A stretch of DNA of 64,000 nucleotides from Flavobacteriales bacterium UBA2306 (GTDB lineage Bacteria; Bacteroidota; Bacteroidia; Flavobacteriales; Weeksellaceae), in the NCBI GenBank assembly GCA_002345565.1, contig DDVS01000008.1, forward strand, positions 62,001 through 126,000, in the 5' to 3' direction. The position numbers and the translations under genes are program-made. Below are positions 41,909-52,120 of this stretch, one piece after another (position 1 is the stretch's first letter; every line of letters starts with the position of its first letter). The notes under the pieces are model-generated. The model was not told where the DNA came from. It ran no database searches and worked only from the letters and a program-made list of their open reading frames with translations.

Positions 41909-44398
41909 ATGAAAACTAATCAACCTATTGTGCTATTTCTGTTATGCTTTTCTATGGTACTGTTTGGGCAGAAAAAAGAAATCAAAGACAATGCAGGGCG
42001 TATAATTCTTAGCGCTGCCAATCAAAAAGTAAATTACTCAAAAAATGATCTTGTAGCCAATTCAACGGTTAAAAAGAAACTGGCTTATTCAGGTCAATCT
42101 ATTACTGCCAAAGATACCATTGTAGCAAAGTCTTACAATGTTTTTTCAATAATGGGAACTTCTATAGGAAGAAACTCTATGAAATCTGTGGATATTGATA
42201 ATGATGGAATTACCGAATTAATTTGCGGTGCTTCAACACAAACCTTTGGATTTAATGATTATTGGTATATCATGAGGTATAACTCTATAACGGCGACTTA
42301 TGATCAGATTTGGATCAGCCCACAATACGCAAAAAGTATTACCAGTCTGGAAGTGGTTGATTTTAATAATGATAATAATTATAAAATCCTGTTGAGTTAT
42401 GATGATGGTTCAATAGAAATCTATGACGGTAAAACTAGAGATCTGTTAAAAAAGAAAAAGCTTGTTAATGAAAAAATTAATACTCTAGTTTGTGCAGATG
42501 CAGATAATGATTCCAAAAAAGACATTGTTATTGCTTGTGAAAATAATACTTATGTATTTGATGCTGTTTCTTTACAGCAAAAATTTAAAATTGCTCAAGG
42601 TTCTAATCGTGTACGTATAGGAAATGTGGATGCGGATTCCAATAATGAGATTGTACTTTCTTATGGTGCGGTTTACAGAATAAGCGGCTCTACGGTATCC
42701 AATATCTGGAGATTTTATACAGGAAATGATGGCCAGGTTGAGTTATCCGATATTGATGGAGATGGTAAAAAAGAAATTATATTTGCGGAAAATTGGTACA
42801 AAATTAATGTGTATGATGTTGATACAAAAACTACAAAATACACCATTACAACCAATTTAGATATCAATACTCTATATGTGAAAGATGTTAATAATGATGG
42901 GGTAGATGAAATCTTATATGGCGATGCACAATGGGGAAAAGTGTTTTGCTATAACGCTGTCACAAAAACCCAAATGTGGTCTGTTACAAATCCGCAGCAC
43001 GGTGTAGCCGCTATCAATTATGCCGATTTAAATAATGACGGAAAGCAAGAATTGATATGGACTGCAGGATGGACATCAACAGGTGCAGATTATTTATATG
43101 TTTATAATGTTGCAGAAAATAAACTTCTTTGGAAAAGCGATGATATAGTTGGTCCCTTTTACGCCGTTGCAAAAGGCGATGTAGATAAGGATGGCAAAGA
43201 CGAAATTGTTGGCGTATCCTATGAAAGTGAAAGTGGCTACGAAAGTGGCATATTGGTTATCATTGATGCTCAAACCAATCAGTTGAAATGGAAAAGTGAT
43301 GGGTATTTTTTACAAGATGTTTGGACCGGACTGTACAATGTTTCAATTAAAGATATAGACAAAGACGGGCAAAACGAAATCATCATTGCGGCCGGAAGAA
43401 CATATACCGGACAAATTTGGATTATCGATGGTAAAAATCATACAATTAAATCTTCCCATATCTTTTCTTCTGATAATATTAGTGAATTTTACTCCATGAC
43501 AGTGGATGATGTAGATAACGATGGCGAAGATGAGTTGTTAGCAATAAGTGAATCAACAGTTTATGCTATTAGACCTTCGGACTGGGCAATTCTATGGAAA
43601 GTTCCAACCGCTTACAACTATAAGAATCCTGTGGTAAGATGTGCAGATTTAAACGGCGACGGAAAAAAAGAAACAATCCTCTCAAAAGGAAATTTACAGA
43701 TCATTTACGGAGCAGATCAATCTTTCTGGACTTCCACAGAGAGTAATTATGTCAATTTTGATTTGTTTGATTACAATTCCGATGGAACTATGGATGTTAT
43801 TGCCACAACTACAAATGGACACATCAAAATATTTGATGGCAAAACTAAAGATGTATTAATAGATTTAAATCCGGAAACAACGGAGATTTCTTCTGTGAGA
43901 GTGAAAAAAGTAGGTGAAGATTTAATCTATATCTACACTTGCGACGGAAGAATTAATTACTACAAAAATAATTCAAAATGCACTGTAACCCAGTTTTTTG
44001 GAACAAAAATAGGTGAATATGAGAGTTTGAAAATTTTTGATACCGGAACAGAATTAACAGAGATTTTATTAGGAACAGGTAACTCTATCATTCGATTAAA
44101 TCCCAATCTCTCTAATCTGGGTCTTAATATTGGAGATGTGAAATCAAATTCTATAGCCAATCATTTTAATCTATATCCCGTTCCCGCTAAAGATGAACTT
44201 TATATAGATTTATTAAATGAAGTTAAATCAACCTATTCTTATGACATCATCAATATGAATGGACAAATTGTAAAAAGCAAAGCAAAAGTTCAGAATCTAA
44301 GAGAAAAAATAGATTTAACCAATTTGCCATCCGGTTTATACATTGTCCGTTTAAAAATCAATAATTCCTATTTTTCAAAGAAATTCATTAAAGAATAA
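41909..44398 (+). CDS. FG-GAP/VCBS-repeat surface protein with T9SS sorting domain
   Basis: Protein of 829 aa. A signal peptide (VLFLLCFSMVLFGQ) is followed by about a dozen calcium-binding-like Asp-rich loops such as DIDNDGITEL, DIDGDGKKEI, DVNNDGVDEI and DLNGDGKKET, spaced through residues 90-640, forming one or two beta-propellers. The C-terminus has NLYPVPAKDELYIDL and SKKFIKE, a type A sorting domain, so it should be exported by type IX secretion. Likely extracellular or cell-surface; the ligand is unknown. Confidence 0.87.
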   Translation: MKTNQPIVLFLLCFSMVLFGQKKEIKDNAGRIILSAANQKVNYSKNDLVANSTVKKKLAYSGQSITAKDTIVAKSYNVFSIMGTSIGRNSMKSVDIDNDGITELICGASTQTFGFNDYWYIMRYNSITATYDQIWISPQYAKSITSLEVVDFNNDNNYKILLSYDDGSIEIYDGKTRDLLKKKKLVNEKINTLVCADADNDSKKDIVIACENNTYVFDAVSLQQKFKIAQGSNRVRIGNVDADSNNEIVLSYGAVYRISGSTVSNIWRFYTGNDGQVELSDIDGDGKKEIIFAENWYKINVYDVDTKTTKYTITTNLDINTLYVKDVNNDGVDEILYGDAQWGKVFCYNAVTKTQMWSVTNPQHGVAAINYADLNNDGKQELIWTAGWTSTGADYLYVYNVAENKLLWKSDDIVGPFYAVAKGDVDKDGKDEIVGVSYESESGYESGILVIIDAQTNQLKWKSDGYFLQDVWTGLYNVSIKDIDKDGQNEIIIAAGRTYTGQIWIIDGKNHTIKSSHIFSSDNISEFYSMTVDDVDNDGEDELLAISESTVYAIRPSDWAILWKVPTAYNYKNPVVRCADLNGDGKKETILSKGNLQIIYGADQSFWTSTESNYVNFDLFDYNSDGTMDVIATTTNGHIKIFDGKTKDVLIDLNPETTEISSVRVKKVGEDLIYIYTCDGRINYYKNNSKCTVTQFFGTKIGEYESLKIFDTGTELTEILLGTGNSIIRLNPNLSNLGLNIGDVKSNSIANHFNLYPVPAKDELYIDLLNEVKSTYSYDIINMNGQIVKSKAKVQNLREKIDLTNLPSGLYIVRLKINNSYFSKKFIKE

Positions 44399-44416
44399 TT
44401 TTTTGAAAATCTGAAT

Positions 44417-44456
44417 AAAAAAAGGAAGGAACAACACCGCTCCTTCCTTTTTTTTA
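44417..44456. terminator. terminator between convergent genes
   Basis: AAAAAAAGGAAGGA (44417-44430) pairs with TCCTTCCTTTTTTT (44441-44454), then T runs. It lies between the FG-GAP gene and the minus-strand hypothetical gene and can serve both. Confidence 0.85.
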
Positions 44457-44467
44457 TAAAAATACAT

Positions 44468-45094
44468 TTACCTCAAAAATCCTTCACTCTTGATATTTTT
44501 TACAATCAATTCAAAATGGTCAGGAATATTCTCACATTTCAGCCAATTGAAATCTAAACCATTATTGACGCAAAGTTTGCTTAAATAAATATTGTTATCA
44601 ATTTTCTCATTGAGATTTTCCAGTAATTCATCAAACTCCATCCAATAATCTTCGTCCAGTTTTTTGATTAAAGTCAATGCTTTGAAGATTTTATTAATGA
44701 GATAAATGTAAAGTTTGTAAACGTTATCAAATCTTTGCTGACCAAGCTTTTCGTTATGTTCTAAGATTTCATTAATCAGAAATAAATTCAAAGAAACATC
44801 TCCAAATTTATCGGTTGTTACTTTGACGTGTTCCGTGATTTCTGCGCTTAATTTTCTAATGAGAACCAAAAAGTATTTTTGATTTCCGATGTATTTTGAA
44901 ATCTCCAGAATTCTTTCACGGATGTTTTCTTCCATTGTATTTCGTTTGTCATCAGTGGTTTCTTCATCGATGAGTTCGAAATACAATTTCTTAGAAAGTA
45001 GTTTGTCTTTCTTCAATAATCGAAAAATCAGTTTGTCTTTTTCTTTTGAAGAAAACTCGCTCAAAGTCTGTTTGAATTCTTTTGAATATTCCAT
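44468..45094 (-). CDS. conserved hypothetical protein, all-helical
   Basis: Protein of 208 aa, Lys/Glu/Leu-rich, predicted almost wholly alpha-helical with no signal peptide or membrane segment. I do not recognise a domain. The KDKLIFRLLKKDKLLSKKLYF segment is basic and might contact nucleic acid or another protein, but that is a guess. It starts in the last base of the glycosyltransferase stop (TAATG overlap), so the two are translated together. Confidence 0.7.
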   Translation of the reverse strand: MEYSKEFKQTLSEFSSKEKDKLIFRLLKKDKLLSKKLYFELIDEETTDDKRNTMEENIRERILEISKYIGNQKYFLVLIRKLSAEITEHVKVTTDKFGDVSLNLFLINEILEHNEKLGQQRFDNVYKLYIYLINKIFKALTLIKKLDEDYWMEFDELLENLNEKIDNNIYLSKLCVNNGLDFNWLKCENIPDHFELIVKNIKSEGFLR

Positions 45095-45849
45095 TAATTA
45101 AACAATTTAGAATATTTGATAAAACCGTTGAAAGCCCAATTAGCTGTATAATACAGAGATTTCAAAGTTGAAAATTTCATATAATTTTTGTAAACCAAAA
45201 ATTGGTCTTTCATAATGTTGCTTTTATTTCTGGAAACACTGTTGGGAAGCATTCTGTATTTTGATAAAGTCTTTTTCAAAGGTTTTCCTTGCGGGATTTT
45301 TTTTAAAAGTTCCAGCCACATAACGTGGTCTTCCCGTTTTGTACCTTCGGGGAAATAGAATTTCCCCACTCTTTTGGAATCATACATCGATGCTAAAAGA
45401 GATAATCTGCAAGTTTTCAAAAGACTATTAAAATTAACAATTGTGTCTGCTTCAAAATCTCCAATTTCGGTTGGATTAAGATTTTCATCACAACGTGAAT
45501 AGGTGGAATAAGCCAATTCAGCATTTTCTGATTTCATAAAATTGACCATTTCTTCAAGGAAATTCGGTTCCCAAAAATCATCGGCGTCCAAAAAAGTGAT
45601 AAATCTTCCTGTTGCGTTTTTCAAAGAAATATTCCTCGCGTGTCCTGCGCCTCCATTTTTCTCAGCTTTGAAAACTTTGATTCGAGAATCATTTTGTTTT
45701 TCCAGAATTTCCACCGAATTATCCGTTGAACAATCATCCGTAATCAGCCATTCCCAATCTTGAAAAGTTTGATTGAGGACAGAATCAATGGTTTCGTTCA
45801 AGTATTTTGAAGAATTATAACTCGGCGTGATGATAGAAATTTCAGGCAC
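45094..45849 (-). CDS. glycosyltransferase family 2 protein
   Basis: Protein of 251 aa from a GTG at 45849, giving PEISIITPSYNSSKYLNETI at the N-terminus, where GT2 enzymes normally begin. DCSTDNSVEIL, HARNISLKNATGRFITFLDADD and TKREDHVMWLELLK are present. A longer frame to an ATG at 45918 would add a hydrophobic 23-residue head, but a TATCTTTG promoter box (45871-45864) lies inside it, so I prefer GTG. It probably acts on a cell-surface glycan. Confidence 0.8.
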   Translation of the reverse strand: MPEISIITPSYNSSKYLNETIDSVLNQTFQDWEWLITDDCSTDNSVEILEKQNDSRIKVFKAEKNGGAGHARNISLKNATGRFITFLDADDFWEPNFLEEMVNFMKSENAELAYSTYSRCDENLNPTEIGDFEADTIVNFNSLLKTCRLSLLASMYDSKRVGKFYFPEGTKREDHVMWLELLKKIPQGKPLKKTLSKYRMLPNSVSRNKSNIMKDQFLVYKNYMKFSTLKSLYYTANWAFNGFIKYSKLFN

Positions 45850-45949
45850 TTGTGAATTTTTTACAAAGATAGATAGATAAAGACAAGAAGATAAAAGAAT
45901 AAAGAGAAAAGACTTCATTTTTGAGTTTTAATAGTGTTAAAATTTAAAA

Positions 45950-45979
45950 TTGTCATTTCCTCTCAAAATCTTAACTTTG
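45950..45979 (+). promoter_or_regulatory. promoter of leuS
   Basis: TTG (45950-45952), 19 nt, TAACTTTG (45972-45979). Predicted start near 45986, a leader of about 38 nt. Confidence 0.65.
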
Positions 45980-46023
45980 TGAATCTTAAAAAAATTATTC
46001 ATTATTAATTCTTACTTTATAGA

Positions 46024-48834
46024 ATGTTTTACGACCATCAGCAGATAGAAAAAAAGTGGCAAAAATATTGGGAAGACAACCAAACTTACAAGACTTCCAA
46101 CTCAACTGATAAACCGAAATTTTACGTCCTAGATATGTTTCCGTATCCTTCCGGAGCTGGACTTCACGTGGGACATCCGCTCGGTTATATTGCTTCTGAT
46201 ATCTATGCACGATACAAAAGACATCAGGGTTTCAATGTTTTGCATCCGGTTGGTTACGATTCTTTTGGACTTCCGGCTGAGCAATACGCTATCCAGACAG
46301 GAACGCACCCAGCGATTACAACAGAACAAAATATCACGAGATACGAGGAGCAATTAAGAAAAATTGGTTTCTCTTTCGACTGGATTAGGGAAGTGAGAAC
46401 TTCGGACGCTTCTTATTATAAATGGACGCAATGGATTTTTATTCAGTTGTTCCATTCTTGGTATAATAAAAATACGGACAAAGCAGAGTCTATCGAAACC
46501 TTAATCCAACATTTTGAAGAAAAGGGAAGCGAAGGATTAAATGCGAATCAAAATGAAGAACTGAATTTCACCGCAGAAGAATGGAAAAACGCTTCTGAAA
46601 GTGATAAAGGCGCAATTTTACTGAATTATCGTTTGGCTTACAGAGCGGAAACGAAGGTGAACTGGTGTCCAGCTTTAGGAACTGTTTTGGCGAATGATGA
46701 GGTAAAAGACGGAAAATCTGAAAGAGGAGGCTTTCCTGTTTTCCAAAAGAAAATGATGCAGTGGAGTATGAGAATCTCTGCATATTCTGAAAGATTGTTG
46801 CAAGGATTGAAAACTTTGGATTGGCCACAACCTTTGAAAGATTCTCAGGAATATTGGATTGGAAAATCTCAAGGAGCGCAAGTTAGATTCTCAACTGAAA
46901 ACGGAGAAACTATTGAAGTTTTCACAACAAGACCTGATACAATTTTCGGTGCGACTTTTATGGTTTTGGCGCCGGAAAATCCTCTGGTTCAAAATTCAAC
47001 AACTGAAGAACAAGCAACGGAAATTGCTAATTATATAGAAGAAACTTCGAAAAAAACAGAACGTGATAGAATGGCTGACGTGAAAAATGTGAGTGGTGCT
47101 TTCACGGGAAGTTATGCAATTAATCCTTTTAATGGGAACAAAATTCCGGTTTATATTTCGGATTATGTGTTGATGGGTTATGGAACGGGAGCTGTGATGG
47201 CTGTTCCTGCGCACGATGAGCGTGACCACAGATTTGCGAAGAAATTCGGTTTAGAAATTATCAAAGTTGTAGAATCTGATGTAGATGTTCAGGAAGAAGC
47301 TTATGATTCTAAGGATTCGGTTTGTGTGAATTCTGATTTCTTGAACGGTCTTAATTATAATGATGCAAAATCAAAAATAATTGCTGAAATAGAAAACAAA
47401 GGAATCGGTCACGGAACTACGAATTACAGACAGCGTGATGCGATTTTCTCAAGACAAAGATATTGGGGCGAACCGGTTCCTATATATTATAAGGAAGGAA
47501 TGCCCTACACGTTGCCGAATTCTGCGTTGCCTTTGGAACTTCCTGAGGTTGAAAAATATTTACCGACTGAAGATGGTGACCCACCATTAGGAAATGCAAA
47601 AACATTTGCTTGGGATGAAGCGAATCAAAAAGTTGTTGATACAGATTTGATCGATGATAAAACGGTTTTTCCATTAGAATTATCGACGATGCCTGGTTGG
47701 GCGGGAAGTTCTTGGTACTTCTTAAGATATATGGATCCGAATGATGATGAGGTTTTCTGCAAAAAAGAATTGTCAGAGTATTGGGGACAAGTTGATTTGT
47801 ACATCGGTGGAAGCGAACACGCAACAGGACATTTATTATATTCTCGTTTTTGGAATATGTTTTTGAAAGACAGAGGTTACATTGAGCAAAACGAACCGTT
47901 CCAAAAATTGATTAATCAAGGGATGATTTTGGGGATGAGTGCTTTTGTTTATAGAATTGATGGAACTAATCAATATGTTTCTAAAAATTTAGCAAAAGAT
48001 TACAAAACTCAAGCAATCCACGTTGATGTTTCTTTATTAAAAGGAACAACTGACGAATTAGATACTGAAGCTTTCAAATCTTGGAGGCCAGATTATGCAG
48101 ATGCAGAATTTATTTTGGAAGACGGAAAATACATCACAGGTCGTGAAGTTGAAAAAATGTCCAAATCCAAATACAACGTTGTCAATCCGGATGACATCTG
48201 TAATGAATACGGAGCAGATGGTTTAAGATTGTACGAAATGTTCCTTGGTCCATTAGAGCAATCCAAACCTTGGAACACGCAAGGTCTAAGCGGAGTTTAT
48301 GGTTTCCTAAAAAAATTCTGGAATTTATATTTCGATGGCGATACTTTCTCTGTTTCTGATGAAGAGCCAACAAAAGAAGAATATAAAGTTCTGCATACAT
48401 TAATCAAGAAAGTAGTTTACGATATTGAGAATTTTTCTTTCAATACTTCTGTGTCATCTTTTATGATTGCTGTAAACGAATTGCAGAAATTAAAATGCAA
48501 CAAACGTAATATTCTGGCGCCTTTGGCCGTTATTATTTCTCCATATGCGCCTCATATTTGTGAAGAACTGTGGAGTTTGTTGGGTAAAAATGATTCCATT
48601 GAATTCGAAAAATACCCTGTTTTGGACGAAACTTATTTGATAGAAGACGAAATAGAATATCCGGTAAGTTTCAATGGGAAAATGAAATTTAAATTGAAGC
48701 TTCCTGCAACCTTAGGAAAGGATGAAGTAGAAGATATTATAATGAAAAATGATGAGGTCAAGAAGCATTTAGGGGAAAAATCAGTTAGTAAATTCATTTT
48801 TGTGCCTAAAAAAATCATAAATATTGTGAGTTAA
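46024..48834 (+). CDS. leuS: leucyl-tRNA synthetase
   Basis: Protein of 936 aa, class I aminoacyl-tRNA synthetase charging tRNA-Leu. The HIGH-type motif is HVGHPLG in the PYPSGAGLHVGHPLGY segment. The KMSKS motif is at residues 711-715. The editing domain shows VFTTRPDTIFGATFMVLAPE and GTGAVMAVPAHDERDH. Longer than the E. coli 860-aa enzyme through insertions common in Bacteroidota. Own promoter; the next 284 bases hold no gene. Confidence 0.97.
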   Translation: MFYDHQQIEKKWQKYWEDNQTYKTSNSTDKPKFYVLDMFPYPSGAGLHVGHPLGYIASDIYARYKRHQGFNVLHPVGYDSFGLPAEQYAIQTGTHPAITTEQNITRYEEQLRKIGFSFDWIREVRTSDASYYKWTQWIFIQLFHSWYNKNTDKAESIETLIQHFEEKGSEGLNANQNEELNFTAEEWKNASESDKGAILLNYRLAYRAETKVNWCPALGTVLANDEVKDGKSERGGFPVFQKKMMQWSMRISAYSERLLQGLKTLDWPQPLKDSQEYWIGKSQGAQVRFSTENGETIEVFTTRPDTIFGATFMVLAPENPLVQNSTTEEQATEIANYIEETSKKTERDRMADVKNVSGAFTGSYAINPFNGNKIPVYISDYVLMGYGTGAVMAVPAHDERDHRFAKKFGLEIIKVVESDVDVQEEAYDSKDSVCVNSDFLNGLNYNDAKSKIIAEIENKGIGHGTTNYRQRDAIFSRQRYWGEPVPIYYKEGMPYTLPNSALPLELPEVEKYLPTEDGDPPLGNAKTFAWDEANQKVVDTDLIDDKTVFPLELSTMPGWAGSSWYFLRYMDPNDDEVFCKKELSEYWGQVDLYIGGSEHATGHLLYSRFWNMFLKDRGYIEQNEPFQKLINQGMILGMSAFVYRIDGTNQYVSKNLAKDYKTQAIHVDVSLLKGTTDELDTEAFKSWRPDYADAEFILEDGKYITGREVEKMSKSKYNVVNPDDICNEYGADGLRLYEMFLGPLEQSKPWNTQGLSGVYGFLKKFWNLYFDGDTFSVSDEEPTKEEYKVLHTLIKKVVYDIENFSFNTSVSSFMIAVNELQKLKCNKRNILAPLAVIISPYAPHICEELWSLLGKNDSIEFEKYPVLDETYLIEDEIEYPVSFNGKMKFKLKLPATLGKDEVEDIIMKNDEVKKHLGEKSVSKFIFVPKKIINIVS

Positions 48835-49038
48835 AATTAACATTTATGAAGTATTAACAAAATTTGTTGCTTCCTAAAGAAATTTAACACTTCGAATTTG
48901 AAATAAAAAAACTGGCATTATTTTTATTATCTTCTATTAATAGTTCAGAAATGGATAATAAATTCTTAAAATGGCAGTTTGATTTTAATAAAATATTAAT
49001 TTATTAAACATTAATAGATAAAAAAATTGATAAACGAC

Positions 49039-49073
49039 AGCCAAATCAATTTGCATGTTTAAATAATTTGGCT
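49039..49073 (+). promoter_or_regulatory. hairpin before exbB (attenuator or terminator)
   Basis: AGCCAAAT (49039-49046) is repeated inverted as ATTTGGCT (49066-49073), followed by TTATTTT. A near-consensus box TCAATTTG lies in the loop. It may end read-through from leuS or attenuate exbB. I found nothing else between 48835 and 49118. Confidence 0.4.
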
Positions 49074-49118
49074 TTATTTTACGAGCGGAAAATTTAACAA
49101 TTATAATTTAGTTTTAAT

Positions 49119-49982
49119 ATGGAAATGAATGTTTCGAACACAGATGAGCAAGTAGTTGCTAGAAAGCAAGGAGGTCTTAATCCTGCTATTATTATCCCTA
49201 TTATCCTTTTAATAGGTATTGCTATTTATTTATTCGTATTGGGTAATCCTGGTAACTTCAGAGATGCTGAAAAATTAGGATCTAGCTCTGTAGCTTTCTC
49301 AGATATAGATGGTAAAGATATTCACCCAGAGTCTTTCTTGGGGATTATTTACAAAGGAGGGGTAATTGTACCAATCTTGATTACTTTTATGCTAACAGTT
49401 ATCGTTTTCTCTATCGAGAGAGCTTTAGTTCTTGGAAAAGCTGCTGGTACTGGAAACCTAGATAACTTCGTACTAAAAATCAGAAGCTTATTGAATCAAA
49501 ACAGAATTGATGAGGCGATTGAAGAATGCGACAGACAAAAAGGTTCTATCGGTAATGTAGTGAAAGAAGGTCTTACAACTTACAAAGTGTTGGCTAAGGA
49601 TAACACATTAGACAAAGAACAAAAAATGGCTGCACTTACTAAGTCTATCGAAGAGGCTACAACTCTAGAAATGCCAATGCTTGAAAAGAATATGATGATT
49701 CTTTCTACATTAGGTACAGTTGCAACATTAGTAGCACTATTAGGAACTGTAATCGGGATGATCAAGGCGTTCTTCGCTTTAGGTTCTGGAGGTGGAACTC
49801 CTGATGCAGCTGCATTATCTACAGGTATCTCCGAAGCTTTGATCAACACAGCTCTAGGTATTGGTACTTCAGCAATCGCAATTATCCTTTATAACTTCTT
49901 TACATCTAAAATTGATGGATTGACTTACAAGATTGACGAAATCTCTATGAGCATCCAACAATCATTTGCTGAATTCAACTAA
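49119..49982 (+). CDS. exbB: MotA/TolQ/ExbB proton channel family protein
   Basis: Protein of 287 aa with three membrane helices. The N-terminal helix is ILLIGIAIYLFVLG, the second begins IVPILITFMLTVIVFSIERAL, and the third is in LATLVALLGTVIGMIKAF. It forms the proton channel that powers TonB. It heads the exbB-exbD-exbD-tonB cluster. An alternative start is two codons downstream. Confidence 0.94.
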   Translation: MEMNVSNTDEQVVARKQGGLNPAIIIPIILLIGIAIYLFVLGNPGNFRDAEKLGSSSVAFSDIDGKDIHPESFLGIIYKGGVIVPILITFMLTVIVFSIERALVLGKAAGTGNLDNFVLKIRSLLNQNRIDEAIEECDRQKGSIGNVVKEGLTTYKVLAKDNTLDKEQKMAALTKSIEEATTLEMPMLEKNMMILSTLGTVATLVALLGTVIGMIKAFFALGSGGGTPDAAALSTGISEALINTALGIGTSAIAIILYNFFTSKIDGLTYKIDEISMSIQQSFAEFN

Positions 49983-50062
49983 GAATCAGTAAAATCAAAA
50001 TGTGAATGTTTTTTTTTCACATTTCAATTCAATAAAGTAGTTAACAAAGACATTTACAAATA

Positions 50063-50665
50063 ATGGCGAGAATTAAACCAAAAAGACACGGGGTAGTGAC
50101 GGATATGACGGCGATGTGCGACGTTGCGTTCCTACTACTTACGTTCTTTATATTAACCACACAGTTCAAAAAACCTGATGTGGAGCAGATAAAACCGCCT
50201 TCTTCTATATCAGAGAAGTTGCTTCCTGATGCAAGTCTTATGACAATTAATGTTACGCCAAACGGTGTATTCTATTTCCAGCCAGTAGATAATGCGGCGG
50301 AAAGAGTACAGGTTTTGGATAATATGGGGAAAAAATACGGAATGAGTTTTTCCCAACCAGAAAAAGTAGCATTTTCTAGAGTTCAGGCGATAGGAGTACC
50401 CATGAGTCAGCTTAAAAGCTATTTGAATCTTTCCGAAGATAAACAAAAAGAATTTAAAGCAAAAGAAGGTATTCCGATGGATAGTACAAACAAACAATTA
50501 ATAGACTGGGTACAACAAAGTTTAGCCGTAAATCCTAATTATAAATTAGCGATTAAAGGTGATGTAACTACCAAGTATCCGAAAGTTAAAAGTTTATTTG
50601 AAGGTTTAAGAGATATTGATTTTCTTAAATTCTGGTTGATAACATCACAAGAAGGTAAACCATAA
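50063..50665 (+). CDS. exbD: ExbD/TolR biopolymer transport protein, copy 1
   Basis: Protein of 200 aa. A single membrane helix in DMTAMCDVAFLLLTFFILTTQ carries the conserved Asp (MCDVAFLLL) that takes up protons. The periplasmic domain is longer than in the second copy. It lies between exbB and the second exbD. Confidence 0.92.
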   Translation: MARIKPKRHGVVTDMTAMCDVAFLLLTFFILTTQFKKPDVEQIKPPSSISEKLLPDASLMTINVTPNGVFYFQPVDNAAERVQVLDNMGKKYGMSFSQPEKVAFSRVQAIGVPMSQLKSYLNLSEDKQKEFKAKEGIPMDSTNKQLIDWVQQSLAVNPNYKLAIKGDVTTKYPKVKSLFEGLRDIDFLKFWLITSQEGKP

Positions 50666-50677
50666 TCACAAGAAGAA

Positions 50678-51223
50678 ATGGCAGAAGTTCAAGTAAAAGA
50701 GGATAGCGGGAAAGGCGGCAAGGTCCGTTCGAAAAAACAGAATACCCGTGTAGATATGACGCCGATGGTAGACTTAGGTTTTCTTTTGATTACTTTCTTT
50801 ATGTTTACCACCACATTTAGCAAACCAAACGTAATGGATCTTGGTCTTCCGGCAAAACCGAAAAAAGACCAAAAGTTACCAGATCCTACGGAGATTAAAT
50901 TGAGTAATTCTATCTCCATCATCATTGGTAAAGACAACAAGATTTTTTATCATCAGCAAGACCAGCAAGGTCTTAATGATCAAACTCTTGTGGAAACTAC
51001 TTTTGACAGAGAAGGAATTAGAAAAGTAATTGAGCAGGCAAAAGCCGGAGCAGCAGATAAAGACAAATTTACTGTTATTATTAAGCCAACCGATGATGCT
51101 GTATATAAGAATTTTGTAGATATTCTTGATGAAATGGCTATTACCAAAAATGAAAGATATGGGGTTACCGATATCAAACCTTGGGAGCTGGCTATTTATA
51201 AAAAGAAAGTAGGAGAACTATAA
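50678..51223 (+). CDS. exbD: ExbD/TolR biopolymer transport protein, copy 2
   Basis: Protein of 181 aa. The helix VDMTPMVDLGFLLITFFMFTT holds the proton-carrying Asp in MVDLGFLL. It starts 12 nt after the first exbD. The two copies differ outside the helix, so they are probably not redundant, and heteromeric pairing is possible. Confidence 0.92.
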   Translation: MAEVQVKEDSGKGGKVRSKKQNTRVDMTPMVDLGFLLITFFMFTTTFSKPNVMDLGLPAKPKKDQKLPDPTEIKLSNSISIIIGKDNKIFYHQQDQQGLNDQTLVETTFDREGIRKVIEQAKAGAADKDKFTVIIKPTDDAVYKNFVDILDEMAITKNERYGVTDIKPWELAIYKKKVGEL

Positions 51224-51261
51224 TCTCTTGATTTACAAATATCATTTTTTAAAAATATAAA

Positions 51262-52095
51262 ATGGCAGACGATAATTTGAATTACAATTCTTCTAATCTT
51301 ACATTAGACGAGATTGTATTTGAACATAGAAATAAGGAATATGGTGCTTATGACCTCAGACACACCTATCCTAAAATGCTCACAAAATCTTTCCTGATTG
51401 GAACTGCTGTTTTTCTTGTAGTGTCTTTGTCTCCCTTCATTTATATGAAGATCCAGCAAATGAATGCAAAAGAAAAAACAGAAGTACAGGCAGAATTGGT
51501 TGATATATTAGATGAGCAGCCAATTATAGAGCAACCTAAAGAAGAAGAACCACCGCCACCACCGCCACCAAAGGAGGAGGAGAAGCAAGAGGTGATTCAG
51601 AATGTTGTTCCAGAGCCTAAAAGAGCTCCGAAAATTGAAACACCACCACCACCAATTACTAAACAATTGGAAACGACTACTGGTTTGGTAGCACAAGAAG
51701 GGGTTAAAACGCCTTCTTACACGCCACCGCCACCGCCGCCATCTTCTGGTACGGGAAAAGTTGCAGAGGTAAAACCAGTAACAAATGAAGTTTACGAATC
51801 TGTAGACCAATCTGCTGAGTTTCCTGGTGGAATCAATTCATTCAGAACTAAATTTAGTAACAGCTTTGATGCTAGCAGCCTAGAAGGAGAAGGTACACTA
51901 AAAACAGAAGTAACTTTTGTTGTTGAAAAAGATGGTTCCTTAACCCAGGTAAAAGCAACAGGTCCTAATTCTGACTTCAATAAAGAAGCAGAATCTACAA
52001 TCAAAGGAATTCGTACAAAATGGACTCCGGGTAAAGTTAACGGACAGCCTGTAAGATCTAGATTTAGATTCCCTGTAACAATGAATTTCCAATAA
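51262..52095 (+). CDS. tonB: TonB energy transducer
   Basis: Protein of 277 aa. One membrane helix (SFLIGTAVFLVVSLSPFIY) follows a cytosolic N-terminus with LDEIVFEHRNKEYGAYDLR. Long Pro/Glu-rich linkers (EEEPPPPPPPKEEE) span the periplasm. The C-terminal TonB domain has PGGINSFRTKF and NGQPVRSRFRFPVTMNF. It should power outer-membrane receptors together with the ExbBDD genes upstream. Confidence 0.94.
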   Translation: MADDNLNYNSSNLTLDEIVFEHRNKEYGAYDLRHTYPKMLTKSFLIGTAVFLVVSLSPFIYMKIQQMNAKEKTEVQAELVDILDEQPIIEQPKEEEPPPPPPPKEEEKQEVIQNVVPEPKRAPKIETPPPPITKQLETTTGLVAQEGVKTPSYTPPPPPPSSGTGKVAEVKPVTNEVYESVDQSAEFPGGINSFRTKFSNSFDASSLEGEGTLKTEVTFVVEKDGSLTQVKATGPNSDFNKEAESTIKGIRTKWTPGKVNGQPVRSRFRFPVTMNFQ

Positions 52096-52120
52096 GAATT
52101 TAATTGGTAAAACATTATAT

